A DNA stretch of 64,000 nucleotides, taken from positions 4,650,001 through 4,714,000 of the forward strand of contig NZ_CP065997.1 in the NCBI RefSeq assembly GCF_016127315.1, given 5' to 3'. Below, piece after piece: positions 35,032 through 43,795 of this stretch; position 1 is the first letter of the stretch, and every line of letters starts with the position of its first letter. Source of the stretch: Achromobacter deleyi. Lineage in GTDB: Bacteria > Pseudomonadota > Gammaproteobacteria > Burkholderiales > Burkholderiaceae_B. The position numbers were made by a program, and so were the translations under genes. The notes beneath the pieces were generated by a model. That model saw nothing but the letters and a program-made list of their open reading frames with translations. It did not search any database and was not told the origin of the DNA.

Positions 35032-35973
35032 TCAAGCGTCCGCGGGCCCGCCGTGGCGCGATAATCCCGCGGTGGCCTGGGCGAAGCGCGCCACCAGGAA
35101 ATCCAGCAGCCGCCGCACCCGCGGCGCCATGTAGCGGGTGCCGTGGAAGACGGCATGCACGCCGGCCTCGTCCACGCGGTACTCGGGCAGCACGGCAACC
35201 AGGCGTCCCGCTTGCAGGTCGTCGATGGCATCCCAGATGGTCTTGCGGGCGATGCCGCGGCCGGCCAGCGCCCAGCGGCGCGCCAAGGCGCCGTCGTTGG
35301 TCTCCCAGGCTTGCTCCAATGGCACCGTGTAGCTTTCCGGATGGCCGTCCCGGGCGAAATGGAAGGTGTTCAACGGGCCGGCCGTGGTGACCAGCACGAT
35401 GAAGGCGTGCCGCGCCAGATCGGCGGGCGTGCGCGGCACGCCGTGTCGCGCCAGATAGTCGGGCGCGGCGCACAGCACGCGCCAGTTGGGCGCCAGTTGG
35501 CGGGCGACGAGCGTGCCGTCCTGCGGGCGGCCAAAGCGGATCGCCAGGTCGATGTCGTCCTGCAGCAGGTTCGACAGCGAGTCCGAGAGCGTCAGCGCGA
35601 TTTTCAGGTCGGGATGCGCGGCGCTGAATTCGTCCAGCCATTGGCTCAGCAGGTTGCGGCCGAAGTCGGCCGAGGCCGATATCCGCAGTTTGCCGCGCAC
35701 GGCGTTCTGACCGGCCAGCAGGGCAGCCTCGGCATCGTCCACGGCGCGCAGCGCGATCTCGCAATGCGCCAGGTACAGGCGGCCTTCCTCGGTCAGCTGC
35801 AGATGGCGGGTGCTGCGATGGAACAGGCGCGTGTGCAACGCGGCCTCCAGCTTGAGCAGCCGCGCGCTGGCGGCGGCTGCCGAGAGGCCCAGCTTGCGGC
35901 CGGCCGCGGACAGGCTGCCGAGCGCCGCCGCTTCCGCGAATAAGCGCATGTCGCCCAGTTTGTCGGTTGCCAT
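35032..35973 (-). CDS. LysR-family transcriptional regulator
   Basis: The 313-residue LTTR has its N-terminal helix-turn-helix (MRLFAEAAALGSLSAAGRKLGLSAAAASARLLKLE) and an effector domain (GKLRISASADFGRNLLSQWL, DIDLAIRFGRPQDGTLVARQL) of the CrgA/DsdC-like group. It is divergent from an MFS transporter gene at 36087. A perfect 20-bp inverted repeat begins on its own start codon, which suggests strong autoregulation and control of the transporter. Confidence 0.88.
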   Translation of the reverse strand: MATDKLGDMRLFAEAAALGSLSAAGRKLGLSAAAASARLLKLEAALHTRLFHRSTRHLQLTEEGRLYLAHCEIALRAVDDAEAALLAGQNAVRGKLRISASADFGRNLLSQWLDEFSAAHPDLKIALTLSDSLSNLLQDDIDLAIRFGRPQDGTLVARQLAPNWRVLCAAPDYLARHGVPRTPADLARHAFIVLVTTAGPLNTFHFARDGHPESYTVPLEQAWETNDGALARRWALAGRGIARKTIWDAIDDLQAGRLVAVLPEYRVDEAGVHAVFHGTRYMAPRVRRLLDFLVARFAQATAGLSRHGGPADA

Positions 35974-36004
35974 TTCAAATCCAGATTTGAAAGTAATTCA
36001 AATT
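35973..36004. promoter_or_regulatory. LysR operator candidate: 20-bp perfect inverted repeat plus a third half-site
   Basis: TTTCAAATC (35973-35981), CA, GATTTGAAA (35984-35992), followed by another TTCAAATT at 35997-36004. The first arm includes the first base of the LysR start codon. The site lies about 85-115 bp upstream of the divergent MFS start. Confidence 0.6.
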
Positions 36005-36086
36005 CGTCGCCAATTATCAAACAAAACCGTAAGACGCACACTGGCGCTTCTTCAATCGGGCTGGGCCCATGCAAGGAGTGCGAAAG

Positions 36087-37307
36087 ATGAGCGGGATTTC
36101 CGGGATGGCGGCGGACGGCGGCGGGGCGAGCGCAGCGCCGCGCGCGTTGCCAGTGGCCGCATTGCTGGCGCTGACGATGTGCAGCTTCATCGCCACCGCC
36201 AATGAAACCGTGGCCGCCGGCCTGTTGCCGCAGATCGCGAGTGAATTCGGCGTGTCGCAAGGGTGGGCGGGGCAATGGGTGACCGCGTGCGCGTTGGGAT
36301 CGGGGCTGGCGGCCATGCCCTTGACCATCGCGTTGCGCGGCTGGCGGCGGCGCGCCGCGCTGTTGCTGGCGGTGGCGGGGTTCTGTGGCGGCAACGCGGT
36401 CACCGCGCTGTCGCCGTACTTTGGCCTGACGCTGGCGGCGCGGCTGCTGGCGGGCATCGCCACCGGGCTGGCCTGGAGCCTGCTGGCTGGCTATGCGCGG
36501 CGCATGGTGGCGACGACCTCGCAGGGGCGCGCGGTGGCCGTGGCGATGATGGGCATTCCGCTGGCGCTGGCGTTCGGCGTGCCGTTGGGCGCGTGGCTGG
36601 GCGAGCTGGCGGGGTGGCGCGCGGTGTTCGGCGGGCTGTCCGGGTTGAGCCTGGCGCTGGCCGCGTGGGTAGTGCGCCGGGTGCCCGATTATCCGGGCCA
36701 GGCCGCCGGCCATCGCGTGCCGTTGCGGCAGGTCTGGGCGACGCCCGGCGTGCGGCCGGTGCTGGGCGTGATCCTGCTGTGGATCCTGGCGCACTACACC
36801 TTGTACACCTACATCGCGCCGTTCATGGCCTCGCTGGGACGAGCCGCGCATGTCGACGCGGCGCTGCTGGTGTTTGGCGTGGCCGCGCTGTGCGGCATCT
36901 GGATCACCGGCGCGCTGGTGGATCGCGGCCTGCGGGCCCTGGTGCTGGCCAGCCTGGGCGCGTTTGCGCTGGTGGCGTTGGCATTGGGCTGGGGTGTGGT
37001 GCACGTGGCGGCCATCTACGTTCCCATCGCGGTGTGGGGCCTGAGTTTCGGCGGAGCGCCGACACTGCTGCAGACGGCGCTGGCCGATGCCGCGGGCGAA
37101 GGCGCCGACGTGGCGCAGTCGATGCTGGTGACGGTGTTCAACCTGGCCTTCGCCGCGGGCGGGGCCCTGGGCGGCGTGCTGCTGGAAACGGCGGGCGCGG
37201 CGGCGTTGCCGCGCGGCATCCTGGGGCTGTTGTTGCTCGCCATGGGCATCGCCTGGCAGGCCCGCGGCCATGGATTTCGGGCCGGCCGGCGATTGGCGGG
37301 GGCATGA
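36087..37307 (+). CDS. MFS transporter (DHA1-like, 12 membrane segments)
   Basis: The 406-residue protein has about 12 hydrophobic helices. LALTMCSFIATANETVAAGLLPQIASEF is the first helix and loop of the AraJ/YdhP sugar-efflux or arabinose-efflux type, and LAARLLAGIATGLAWSLLAGYARRM is the motif C-like region. The ATG at 36087 has AAGGAG 9 bp upstream; an ATG at 36069 would include that site in the coding region. The divergent LysR probably controls it. Substrate unknown, efflux likely. Confidence 0.86.
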   Translation: MSGISGMAADGGGASAAPRALPVAALLALTMCSFIATANETVAAGLLPQIASEFGVSQGWAGQWVTACALGSGLAAMPLTIALRGWRRRAALLLAVAGFCGGNAVTALSPYFGLTLAARLLAGIATGLAWSLLAGYARRMVATTSQGRAVAVAMMGIPLALAFGVPLGAWLGELAGWRAVFGGLSGLSLALAAWVVRRVPDYPGQAAGHRVPLRQVWATPGVRPVLGVILLWILAHYTLYTYIAPFMASLGRAAHVDAALLVFGVAALCGIWITGALVDRGLRALVLASLGAFALVALALGWGVVHVAAIYVPIAVWGLSFGGAPTLLQTALADAAGEGADVAQSMLVTVFNLAFAAGGALGGVLLETAGAAALPRGILGLLLLAMGIAWQARGHGFRAGRRLAGA

Positions 37308-37337
37308 GCCAGGCCGCGCGCGGCGACAGCCGCCGGG

Positions 37338-38228
37338 TCAGTCCGCGGGCGTCAGCGCGGCGAAGGTCTCGCGCACGCAATCGGCCATGCGCCGTGCCAG
37401 CGTGTTGACCGGGTAATGCTCGGACGTGACGGCGTAGCTGTGGAACTCCACGTTTTCCGAGAACGGGATTTCGCATAGCTCGGCGACGCCGAGCGCGCGC
37501 GGCACCACCGGGTTGACGATGGACACGCCCAGCCCCTTGCCGACCATGCTGCAGATGGTGGTGGCGTAGGGCGTTTCGATCGACAGCACGCGGGTGTCGT
37601 CGGGGAAGTGGCGGTCGATGGCGGCGCGGTTGAAGCTGCCGGCCGGCAGCGAGATGAAGTCCTGGTCGCGGAAGTCGGCGGGCGTCAGCGCGGCCTTGGC
37701 CGCCAGCGGATGCGCGCGCGGCACGATGCCGACGCCCTGGGCGGTGTTGATGCGTTCGTAGCGCAGCCCCGGCAGGTCGGTGTGCAGCGAGCAGAAGCCG
37801 ATGTCGCACACGCCCGTGGTCAGCCACTTGGCGACCACGTCGGAGCCGCCCGTGTTGACCACCACCGGGATGTCCGAGTGCTTCTGGCGGAACAGCAGGA
37901 TCGCGTCCGGCAGGACGCATTGGGTGATCGAGCCGACCGCGCCGACCCGCAGCAGGCCGGTGCCGCGCCGGCGGATCGAGCTGGCGCTGTCGTTGAGCGA
38001 CTCCAGGCCGATGAAGGCGCGTTCGACGTCGGCGTAGAAGGCCTCGGCCTCGGGGGTGGGAATGATGCGGGTGCCGACGCGCTGGAACAGCACGAATCCC
38101 AGCGCCTTCTCCAGTAACGCGATCCAGCGGCTGACGTTGGGCTGCGAGGTATGCAGCAGGCCGGCCGCGGTGGTCATGGAGCGCGTCATCATGACGGCGC
38201 GGAAGGCCTCGACTTGTTTGAAGTTCAT
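37338..38228 (-). CDS. LysR-family transcriptional regulator
   Basis: The 296-residue LTTR opens MNFKQVEAFRAVMMTRSMTTAAGLLHTSQPNVSRWIALLE, and its effector domain (LLRVGAVGSITQCVLPDAILLF, CDIGFCSLHTDLPGLRYERI) is like that of regulators of amino-acid catabolism such as NocR/OccR. It is divergent from a lyase plus Bug-receptor gene pair, its likely targets. A dyad with a 9-bp spacer lies between. Confidence 0.88.
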   Translation of the reverse strand: MNFKQVEAFRAVMMTRSMTTAAGLLHTSQPNVSRWIALLEKALGFVLFQRVGTRIIPTPEAEAFYADVERAFIGLESLNDSASSIRRRGTGLLRVGAVGSITQCVLPDAILLFRQKHSDIPVVVNTGGSDVVAKWLTTGVCDIGFCSLHTDLPGLRYERINTAQGVGIVPRAHPLAAKAALTPADFRDQDFISLPAGSFNRAAIDRHFPDDTRVLSIETPYATTICSMVGKGLGVSIVNPVVPRALGVAELCEIPFSENVEFHSYAVTSEHYPVNTLARRMADCVRETFAALTPAD

Positions 38229-38261
38229 GCGTGGGACGGTCTGGAGACGAGCGGATAAATC

Positions 38262-38278
38262 ATATCATTTCTGTATGA
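38262..38278. promoter_or_regulatory. LysR-box candidate between the LysR and lyase genes
   Basis: CATA (38262-38265) and TATG (38275-38278) flank a 9-bp spacer, giving a T-N11-A type dyad in an AT-rich patch 34 bp upstream of the LysR start and about 80 bp upstream of the lyase start. Confidence 0.4.
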
Positions 38279-38357
38279 GAAGTCGTAAGAATCTGATTTG
38301 ACGTATGAATCGGCCCAGCGGGAGACTACGGTTTTCCTTGTTTCCTTCCGGACCGAT

Positions 38358-39881
38358 ATGGAATCCAAAGTCAGTGCCCGTCTCAAGCAACCCCTGGCCA
38401 AGGAGGTGCTCGAGCATCTTTTCCTGCCGCGCCTGAACCGCGAGTTCTTCGCCAATTTCGACATGCTCACGCAGATCAACCTGGCGCATCTGCTGATGCT
38501 GCGCGAGCGCGGCATCCTCGATCACGACGCCGCGCGGCGGCTGGCGCGGGCGTTGCTGCAAATGCAGGCCGATGGCCCGCACGCGGTGGAACTGGACCCG
38601 GCGCGCGAAGAGGCCTATTTCAACTACGAGGCCCACCTGATCAAGGCGGTGGGGCAGGAGCTGGGCGGCCGCCTGCATACCGCCCGCAGCCGCAACGACA
38701 TCGGCGCGACCATCGACCGCATGCGGGCGCGCGATTTCACGGCGCGCATCGGCAGCGCGCTGATCGGCGTGTCGCGCGCCGCGCTGGCGCAGGCCGAGCG
38801 CTATGCCGATTGCGTGATGCCGGGCTACACCCACATGCAGGCGGCGCAGCCGATCACCTACGGCTATTACCTGTCGGCGCTGGTGGATGCGTGGTCGCGC
38901 GACATCGGCCGGCTGGCGCACGTGCTGGAGACGGCGGACGCCTCGCCGCTGGGCGCCTGCGCACTGGCCGGCACCTCGTTCCCGATCGATCGCGACAGCA
39001 CCAGCGCCATGCTGGGCTTCAGCGGCCCGCTGGCCAATGCGCTGGACAGCGTGGCGTCGCGCGATTTCGCGCTGGAACTGAGCGCGACGCTGTCGATCAT
39101 GATGGTCACCTGCAGCCGCATGGTGCAGGACTTCTACATCTGGTCGACGCCGGAGTTCGGCTATCTGTCGTTCCCGGACAGCATCGCCAGCACCTCCAGC
39201 ATCATGCCGCAGAAGAAGAATCCGGCGGTGCTGGAATACCTGCGCGGCAAGACCGGCCACCTGATCGGCCTGACCAGCGCGGCGCTGTCGACGGTGAAGT
39301 CGACCCACTTCACCCACTCGGGCGACAGCAGCCGCGAAAGCACCCGAACCTGCTGGGAAGCCTGCGAGGAAGCGCTGAAGGCACTGGAGCTGGTGCAACT
39401 GCTGGTGGAGCAGGTCGCGCCGAACCGCGAACGCATGGCGGCGCGCGCGGCGGATGATTTCTCGACCGTGACCGACCTGGCGGACCTGCTGGTGCGCAAG
39501 GCCGACGCCTCGTTCCGCGACGCGCACCACATCATCGGCGCGGTGGTGCGGCAGGCGCTGGAGCAGGGCTTGCCGGCGCGCGCGATCCCGCCGGCGATGA
39601 TCGCGGCGGCGGCCGAGCAACAGCTGGGCCGGCCGGTGGCGCTGGCGGCCGATGACATCGCCGCCTGCCTCGACCCGGTGCGCAACGTGGCCGCGCGGCT
39701 GTCGCCGGGCGGCCCGGCGCCGCAATCGGTGCGGGCGCACCTGTGCGAACAGCATGCGGTCCTCGACGCGCGCCAGGCGTCCATCGATGCCGCCCGGCAA
39801 CGCGTCGCCGACGCCCGCGAGACGCTGCAACGGCGCGCCCACGCGCTGGTTCATCAGGAAAACGGCATGGCCGCCGCCTGA
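38358..39881 (+). CDS. Argininosuccinate lyase-like enzyme (aspartase/fumarase superfamily)
   Basis: This is a 507-residue lyase. The superfamily signature SSIMPQKKNPAVLEYLRGK is intact (flexible loop with catalytic Ser), as are GGRLHTARSRNDIGAT and MPGYTHMQAAQPITYGYY. Such enzymes reversibly eliminate fumarate from argininosuccinate or related N-substituted aspartates. The context is not arginine biosynthesis: it sits with a Bug-type uptake receptor under a LysR regulator, like the EDDS lyase-type catabolic paralogues. I chose the ATG at 38358; TTG at 38298 is possible. Confidence 0.82.
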   Translation: MESKVSARLKQPLAKEVLEHLFLPRLNREFFANFDMLTQINLAHLLMLRERGILDHDAARRLARALLQMQADGPHAVELDPAREEAYFNYEAHLIKAVGQELGGRLHTARSRNDIGATIDRMRARDFTARIGSALIGVSRAALAQAERYADCVMPGYTHMQAAQPITYGYYLSALVDAWSRDIGRLAHVLETADASPLGACALAGTSFPIDRDSTSAMLGFSGPLANALDSVASRDFALELSATLSIMMVTCSRMVQDFYIWSTPEFGYLSFPDSIASTSSIMPQKKNPAVLEYLRGKTGHLIGLTSAALSTVKSTHFTHSGDSSRESTRTCWEACEEALKALELVQLLVEQVAPNRERMAARAADDFSTVTDLADLLVRKADASFRDAHHIIGAVVRQALEQGLPARAIPPAMIAAAAEQQLGRPVALAADDIAACLDPVRNVAARLSPGGPAPQSVRAHLCEQHAVLDARQASIDAARQRVADARETLQRRAHALVHQENGMAAA

Positions 39882-39919
39882 GGCGCCGCCGTATAAATCA
39901 AACCAAGGGGAATTCCATC

Positions 39920-40897
39920 ATGTTCAAAGCACTACCCAAACTCGCCGTGGCGCTGGCCGCGGCCCTGAGCATCATTCCGGCGACCCAGGCGGCGTCGGCC
40001 TATCCCAACAAGCCGATCACGCTGGTGGTGCCGTTCGCGCCGGGCGGCACCGTCAATCTGATGGGACGCCTGCTGGCCAACCGCATGTCCGAGGCTTTGG
40101 GACAGACGGTGATCGTCGAGAACAAGCCGGGCGGCGGCGGCAGCATCGGCGCCAACTTCGTGGCCAAGGCGGCGCCGGACGGCTACACACTGCTGCTGGC
40201 GACGATGGGGCAGCAGTCGATCCTGCCCCTGATATCGAAAAACCTGCCCTACAACGCCGACAAGGACTTCGCCCCGGTGGCGCTGTTCTCGACGGTGCCG
40301 AACGTGCTGGCGGTGTCCAGGGACGCGCCGGCCAAGACGGTGGGCGAGCTGGTGGCGTACGGCAAGGCCAATCCGGGCAAGCTGAACATGGCCTCGGCGG
40401 GCATCGGCTCGGTGAACCACCTGACCGGCGAACTGTTCATGTTCCGTTCGGGCGCCCGCTTCGAGCACGTGCCATACCGGGGCGCGGGGCCGGCCACGTC
40501 GGACCTGCTGTCGGGCCAGGTGCAGGTGCTGTTCGCCAACCTGCCGAACGTGCTGGCGTACGTCAAATCGGGGCAGGTGCGGGTGCTGGCGGTGGCCAGC
40601 GACAAACGCAGCGAGTCGATCCCCGACATCCCGACGCTGGCCGAGGCCGGCGTCAAGGATGCGGTCGTCGAATCCTGGTACGGCGTGATGGCGCCGAGCG
40701 GCACGGACCCGCAGGTCATCCGCAAGCTGCAGGACACGGTGATCGCCATCGCCAACGACAAGGCGCTGGTGGGGCAACTGGCGGAGCAGGGCGCGGTGCC
40801 GTTCCCCGGCGGCAGCGAAGACCTGGCCAAGCTGTCGGCCGAGGAAACGCGGCGCTGGAAGCAGATCATCGATAGCGCCAGGATCCAGCTGGATTGA
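39920..40897 (+). CDS. Bug-family (TctC-type) periplasmic solute-binding protein
   Basis: The 325-residue protein has a Sec signal peptide (LAVALAAALSIIPATQAASA). It then has the Bug consensus YPNKPITLVVPFAPGGTVNLMGRLLA, VIVENKPGGGGSIGANFVAKAAPDGYTLL and LNMASAGIGSVNHLTGELF. These receptors bind carboxylates or amino acids and usually serve a TctAB transporter encoded elsewhere. It is 38 bp after the lyase gene, so it should capture that enzyme's substrate. AAGGGGAA precedes the ATG; a strong terminator follows. Confidence 0.9.
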   Translation: MFKALPKLAVALAAALSIIPATQAASAYPNKPITLVVPFAPGGTVNLMGRLLANRMSEALGQTVIVENKPGGGGSIGANFVAKAAPDGYTLLLATMGQQSILPLISKNLPYNADKDFAPVALFSTVPNVLAVSRDAPAKTVGELVAYGKANPGKLNMASAGIGSVNHLTGELFMFRSGARFEHVPYRGAGPATSDLLSGQVQVLFANLPNVLAYVKSGQVRVLAVASDKRSESIPDIPTLAEAGVKDAVVESWYGVMAPSGTDPQVIRKLQDTVIAIANDKALVGQLAEQGAVPFPGGSEDLAKLSAEETRRWKQIIDSARIQLD

Positions 40898-40923
40898 GGC
40901 GGGGCGCCTGGGCGCCGCGTGGC

Positions 40924-40952
40924 ACGGCCGGTTGCGCGCAACCGGCCGTTTT
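40924..40952 (+). terminator. Rho-independent terminator: perfect 26-bp palindrome with T run
   Basis: ACGGCCGGTTGCG (40924-40936) directly abuts its exact complement CGCAACCGGCCGT (40937-40949), followed by TTTT. It separates the Bug-receptor gene from the convergent GNAT gene. Confidence 0.85.
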
Positions 40953-40957
40953 GCTGT

Positions 40958-41449
40958 CTACAGCGCCATCACCATTTCATGCCAGGCCATGCCGCCATGG
41001 TCGGAGGGCGACGGCCGCACGTACTGGTAGCCGAGCTTGCGGTACAGCGCGACGTGGCGCTCCTTGCACATCAGGTGGATGGTCTGCTTGCCGAGTCCGC
41101 GGGCCTGCTCGACGAAGGCATTCATCAGCCGCGTGGAATATCCCTTGCCCTGGTGGGCGGGATCCACCACCACCGACATGATCACCACGTTGGGGGCGTC
41201 CGGATCGTGGCCGACCAGTTCCTTGAAGGCCTCGTCGGCCATCACCACCTCGTGGGCGCAGCCGCTGTTGATGAAGCCGACGATGACGCCGTCCTCCTCC
41301 AGCAGCAGGAAGCCCTGCGGATATTGGGCGATGCGGGTGGCGATCTTGGCGTGGGTGGCGGCTTCGTCGCCTTCGTAGGCGGTGCTTTCGATCTCGAAGC
41401 AGCGGTCGGTGTCGGCGGGGGTGGGGGCGCGGAAAGTCAGGGAAGGCAT
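40958..41449 (-). CDS. GNAT-family N-acetyltransferase (arylalkylamine-type)
   Basis: The 163-residue protein starts MPSLTFRAPTPADTDRCFEIES and has the acetyl-CoA loop VVDPAHQGKGYSTRLMNAFVEQ (Q-x-x-G-x-G/S type) and the C-terminal KERHVALYRKLGYQYV. This resembles the AANAT/serotonin N-acetyltransferase-like bacterial branch. The substrate is unknown. It is divergent from a LysR gene at 41554, which may control it. Confidence 0.85.
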   Translation of the reverse strand: MPSLTFRAPTPADTDRCFEIESTAYEGDEAATHAKIATRIAQYPQGFLLLEEDGVIVGFINSGCAHEVVMADEAFKELVGHDPDAPNVVIMSVVVDPAHQGKGYSTRLMNAFVEQARGLGKQTIHLMCKERHVALYRKLGYQYVRPSPSDHGGMAWHEMVMAL

Positions 41450-41514
41450 GGGCGTGGCAGGAAGGCGGACCGCTCGGGATGACGGCAAAGCGGGTATGGT
41501 AGCGGCTCTATAAA

Positions 41515-41558
41515 ATGCATGTACTGCATTGCTTTCAATATGGAGTGCATGACATGCA
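41515..41558. promoter_or_regulatory. Two ATGCA-type palindromes in front of the LysR gene
   Basis: ATGCA-TGTAC-TGCAT (41515-41529) and the perfect 13-bp TGCATG-A-CATGCA (41546-41558), which overlaps the ATG at 41554. Both share TGCAT arms and fit LysR autoregulation and control of the divergent GNAT gene. Confidence 0.5.
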
Positions 41559-42480
41559 TGAAGCGCTGCGCCGCCTCGATATGAATCTGCTGCTGGTGTT
41601 CGACGCGCTGGTGCGGCTGGGCAGCGTGGCCGCCGCCGCCGAGGAACTGGCCATGAGCCCGTCCGCCTGTAGCCACGCGCTGACGCGGCTGCGCGGCGCG
41701 CTGTCGGATCCGCTGTTCGTGCGCTACGGCAGCGGCATGCAGCCCACGGCGCGCGCCCAGGCGATGGCGCCCGTCATCGGCCAGGCGTTGCAGGCGCTGG
41801 GCGGCAGCCTGGAAGGCGCGCGGCCGTTCGCGCCGGGCGACAGCACCCAGGCCTTTGTGTTCGCGGCCACCGACTACACCGCCTACGCGGTGCTGCCGGC
41901 GCTGGCGGCGCGGCTGCGGACCCTGGCGCCGCGGTTGCGTGTGCGGGCCGTGTATTCGACGCGCCAGGATTCCTTCGACGACCTCGCCGCCGGACGCGCG
42001 CATTTCGCGCTGGGGTTCGACGAGGGGCAGGCGGCGTTGCCGGAGGGCGTGCAGGCGCGCGACGGGTTCACCGATGACTACGTGGTGGTGGCCCGGCGCG
42101 ATCATCCCGAGATTCGCGGCAGCCTGTCGCTGGCGCAATACCTGGCGGCCAGCCATCTGGCGGTCAGGCCCTGGCGCGATGCGCGCGGCGTGATCGACGG
42201 CGCGCTGGAACGGCAGGGGCTGCGCCGGCAGGTGACGATGGAGCTGCCCAGCCTGCTGGCGGCGCCTTTCATCGTGGCCGGTTCCGACCTGCTGGCGACG
42301 TTGCCGCAACGGGTGGCGCGGCGCCTGGGGCCGGCGGCGCACCTGGCGGTCTATCCCGCGCCGTTCGCGGCGCCGGCCTATACGCTGAAGGTGTTGTTCC
42401 ATGCGCGCCACGCGGGTATTCCCGGGCATGAGTGGATGCTGGAGCAGGTGCTGGCGGCGGCGCGCGAGACGGAGGAATGA
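41554..42480 (+). CDS. LysR-family transcriptional regulator
   Basis: The 308-residue LTTR of the NodD/SyrM-like group begins MHEALRRLDMNLLLVFDALVRLGSVAAAAEELAMSPSACSHALTRL. Its effector domain has FVFAATDYTAYAVLPALAARL and PRLRVRAVYSTRQDSFDDLAAGRAHFALGF. I chose the ATG at 41554 within the palindrome region; 41515 is another possibility that would place both dyads in the coding sequence. GNAT is the divergent neighbour. Confidence 0.87.
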   Translation: MHEALRRLDMNLLLVFDALVRLGSVAAAAEELAMSPSACSHALTRLRGALSDPLFVRYGSGMQPTARAQAMAPVIGQALQALGGSLEGARPFAPGDSTQAFVFAATDYTAYAVLPALAARLRTLAPRLRVRAVYSTRQDSFDDLAAGRAHFALGFDEGQAALPEGVQARDGFTDDYVVVARRDHPEIRGSLSLAQYLAASHLAVRPWRDARGVIDGALERQGLRRQVTMELPSLLAAPFIVAGSDLLATLPQRVARRLGPAAHLAVYPAPFAAPAYTLKVLFHARHAGIPGHEWMLEQVLAAARETEE

Positions 42481-42515
42481 AAAAAAGCGCGCATTCCCCG
42501 GGAGGGGAATGCGCG
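42481..42515 (-). terminator. Strong hairpin preceded by an A run: terminator for leftward transcripts
   Basis: CGCGCATTCCCC (42488-42499) and GGGGAATGCGCG (42504-42515) are 12-bp perfect arms around GGGA. The A run (42481-42486) makes a T run only on the minus strand, although the gene it follows (ends 42480) is on the plus strand. Confidence 0.7.
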
Positions 42516-42744
42516 AAATTGCTTTGCGGCGCGTGCCGGGAAATCCCGGCGCGACGCCCCGCTGGCTTGCGGTACTTCGGCCCGAGTCCGCGTACGTCTT
42601 GCGGAATCTCCTGGCAAGCTTAGATACTGTTAGTCTCGTGGCTATACCGTGCGTCTCAGTTTTTGGCGGGAGACGCCGGATTTACTTTTTGTCATATTCG
42701 ACATCCAGCCCAAGTCCGCGCCATCCGCGCGGCAACCCGCAAGC

Positions 42745-43779
42745 ATGAACCCGAGTGCTTACCCCGCCGGCCAACCGCCGCGCATGCCACCCATGATCGC
42801 CCGTCATCATTTCGACGTGGCGGCGCAGGCGCCTGAACGCCGCCTGCTGGCCTGGCGCGACCAGGTCGGGCACGTGGTCGACGTGCTGCCCAGCCGCGAC
42901 GCGCTGCGCCAGCCCTTCAACGCATCCATCGACCGCTACCGCGCCGGCCGGCTGATGTTCACCGATTGCCGTTCCGACGCCATGCAGCTGGAACGCTCGC
43001 TGGTGCGCATCTCGCGCGACAACATCCGCGATTTCGCCCTGCACGTGTTCCTGGAAGGCGGCGTCGACGCCATGACGGTGCGCAATGGCCCGCGGCCCGC
43101 CGCCGATGGCGCAGCGGCGCGGGTGGTGGCGGTGGACCTGGGCCAGCCGATGCGCATGCGGCGCCAGGCCTGCCGCATGCTGACGCTGTTCGTGCCGGCG
43201 GAACTGGTGCTGGAAGTATTCCCGGATCCCCAGGCGATCCACGGCCGCATGCTGCGGGACGCGACGCCGCTGGCGCGGCTGGCGATCCGGCAGGCCGCGG
43301 CGCTGGGGCAATCGGTGCGCGGCCTGGACCTGGCGCAGGCCGAGGCCGACATTACCGCCTGCGCGCGCCTGTTGCTGGCGGCCTTTGGCAAGGACGCGCG
43401 GCTGTCGGGCAATGCGCGCGCCGCCGGCCGGGCGGCGATGTTCGGGCAGGTGCGGCGCCACATCCAGGCCAATCTGCACCAGGTCGGCCTGACGCCGGAG
43501 TCGGTGATCCAGGCGTTGCGCCTGCCGCGGCCGACGGTGTACCGCCTGTTCCAGCACGAAGGCGGGCTGGGCGCCTACATCCGCCACCTGCGGCTGCGGC
43601 TGGCGGCCGAGGAACTGGTGCGCTATCCGCACCTGGGCGTCATGGAAATCGCCTATGGGCTGGGGTTCGGCAGCGCGTCGGACTTCGCCCGCGCGTTCCG
43701 CCGCGCCTACGACATGCCGCCGCAGGAATTCCGCGAGCAATCCTGGCGCTGGCCGGAGCGGGTCACGCTGCGGGCCTGA
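42745..43779 (+). CDS. AraC-family transcriptional regulator
   Basis: The 344-residue protein has an N-terminal AraC-binding-like domain (RDALRQPFNASIDRYRAGRLMFTD, RISRDNIRDFALHVFLEGG) and the C-terminal helix-turn-helix pair (SVIQALRLPRPTVYRLFQHEGG; MEIAYGLGFGSASDFARAFRRAYDM). I chose MNPSAYPAGQPPR at 42745; a GTG at 42649 would add 32 residues. No clear target is adjacent, as the next gene is a convergent LysR. Confidence 0.83.
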   Translation: MNPSAYPAGQPPRMPPMIARHHFDVAAQAPERRLLAWRDQVGHVVDVLPSRDALRQPFNASIDRYRAGRLMFTDCRSDAMQLERSLVRISRDNIRDFALHVFLEGGVDAMTVRNGPRPAADGAAARVVAVDLGQPMRMRRQACRMLTLFVPAELVLEVFPDPQAIHGRMLRDATPLARLAIRQAAALGQSVRGLDLAQAEADITACARLLLAAFGKDARLSGNARAAGRAAMFGQVRRHIQANLHQVGLTPESVIQALRLPRPTVYRLFQHEGGLGAYIRHLRLRLAAEELVRYPHLGVMEIAYGLGFGSASDFARAFRRAYDMPPQEFREQSWRWPERVTLRA

Positions 43780-43795
43780 CCGGCGGCGCGCGGCC

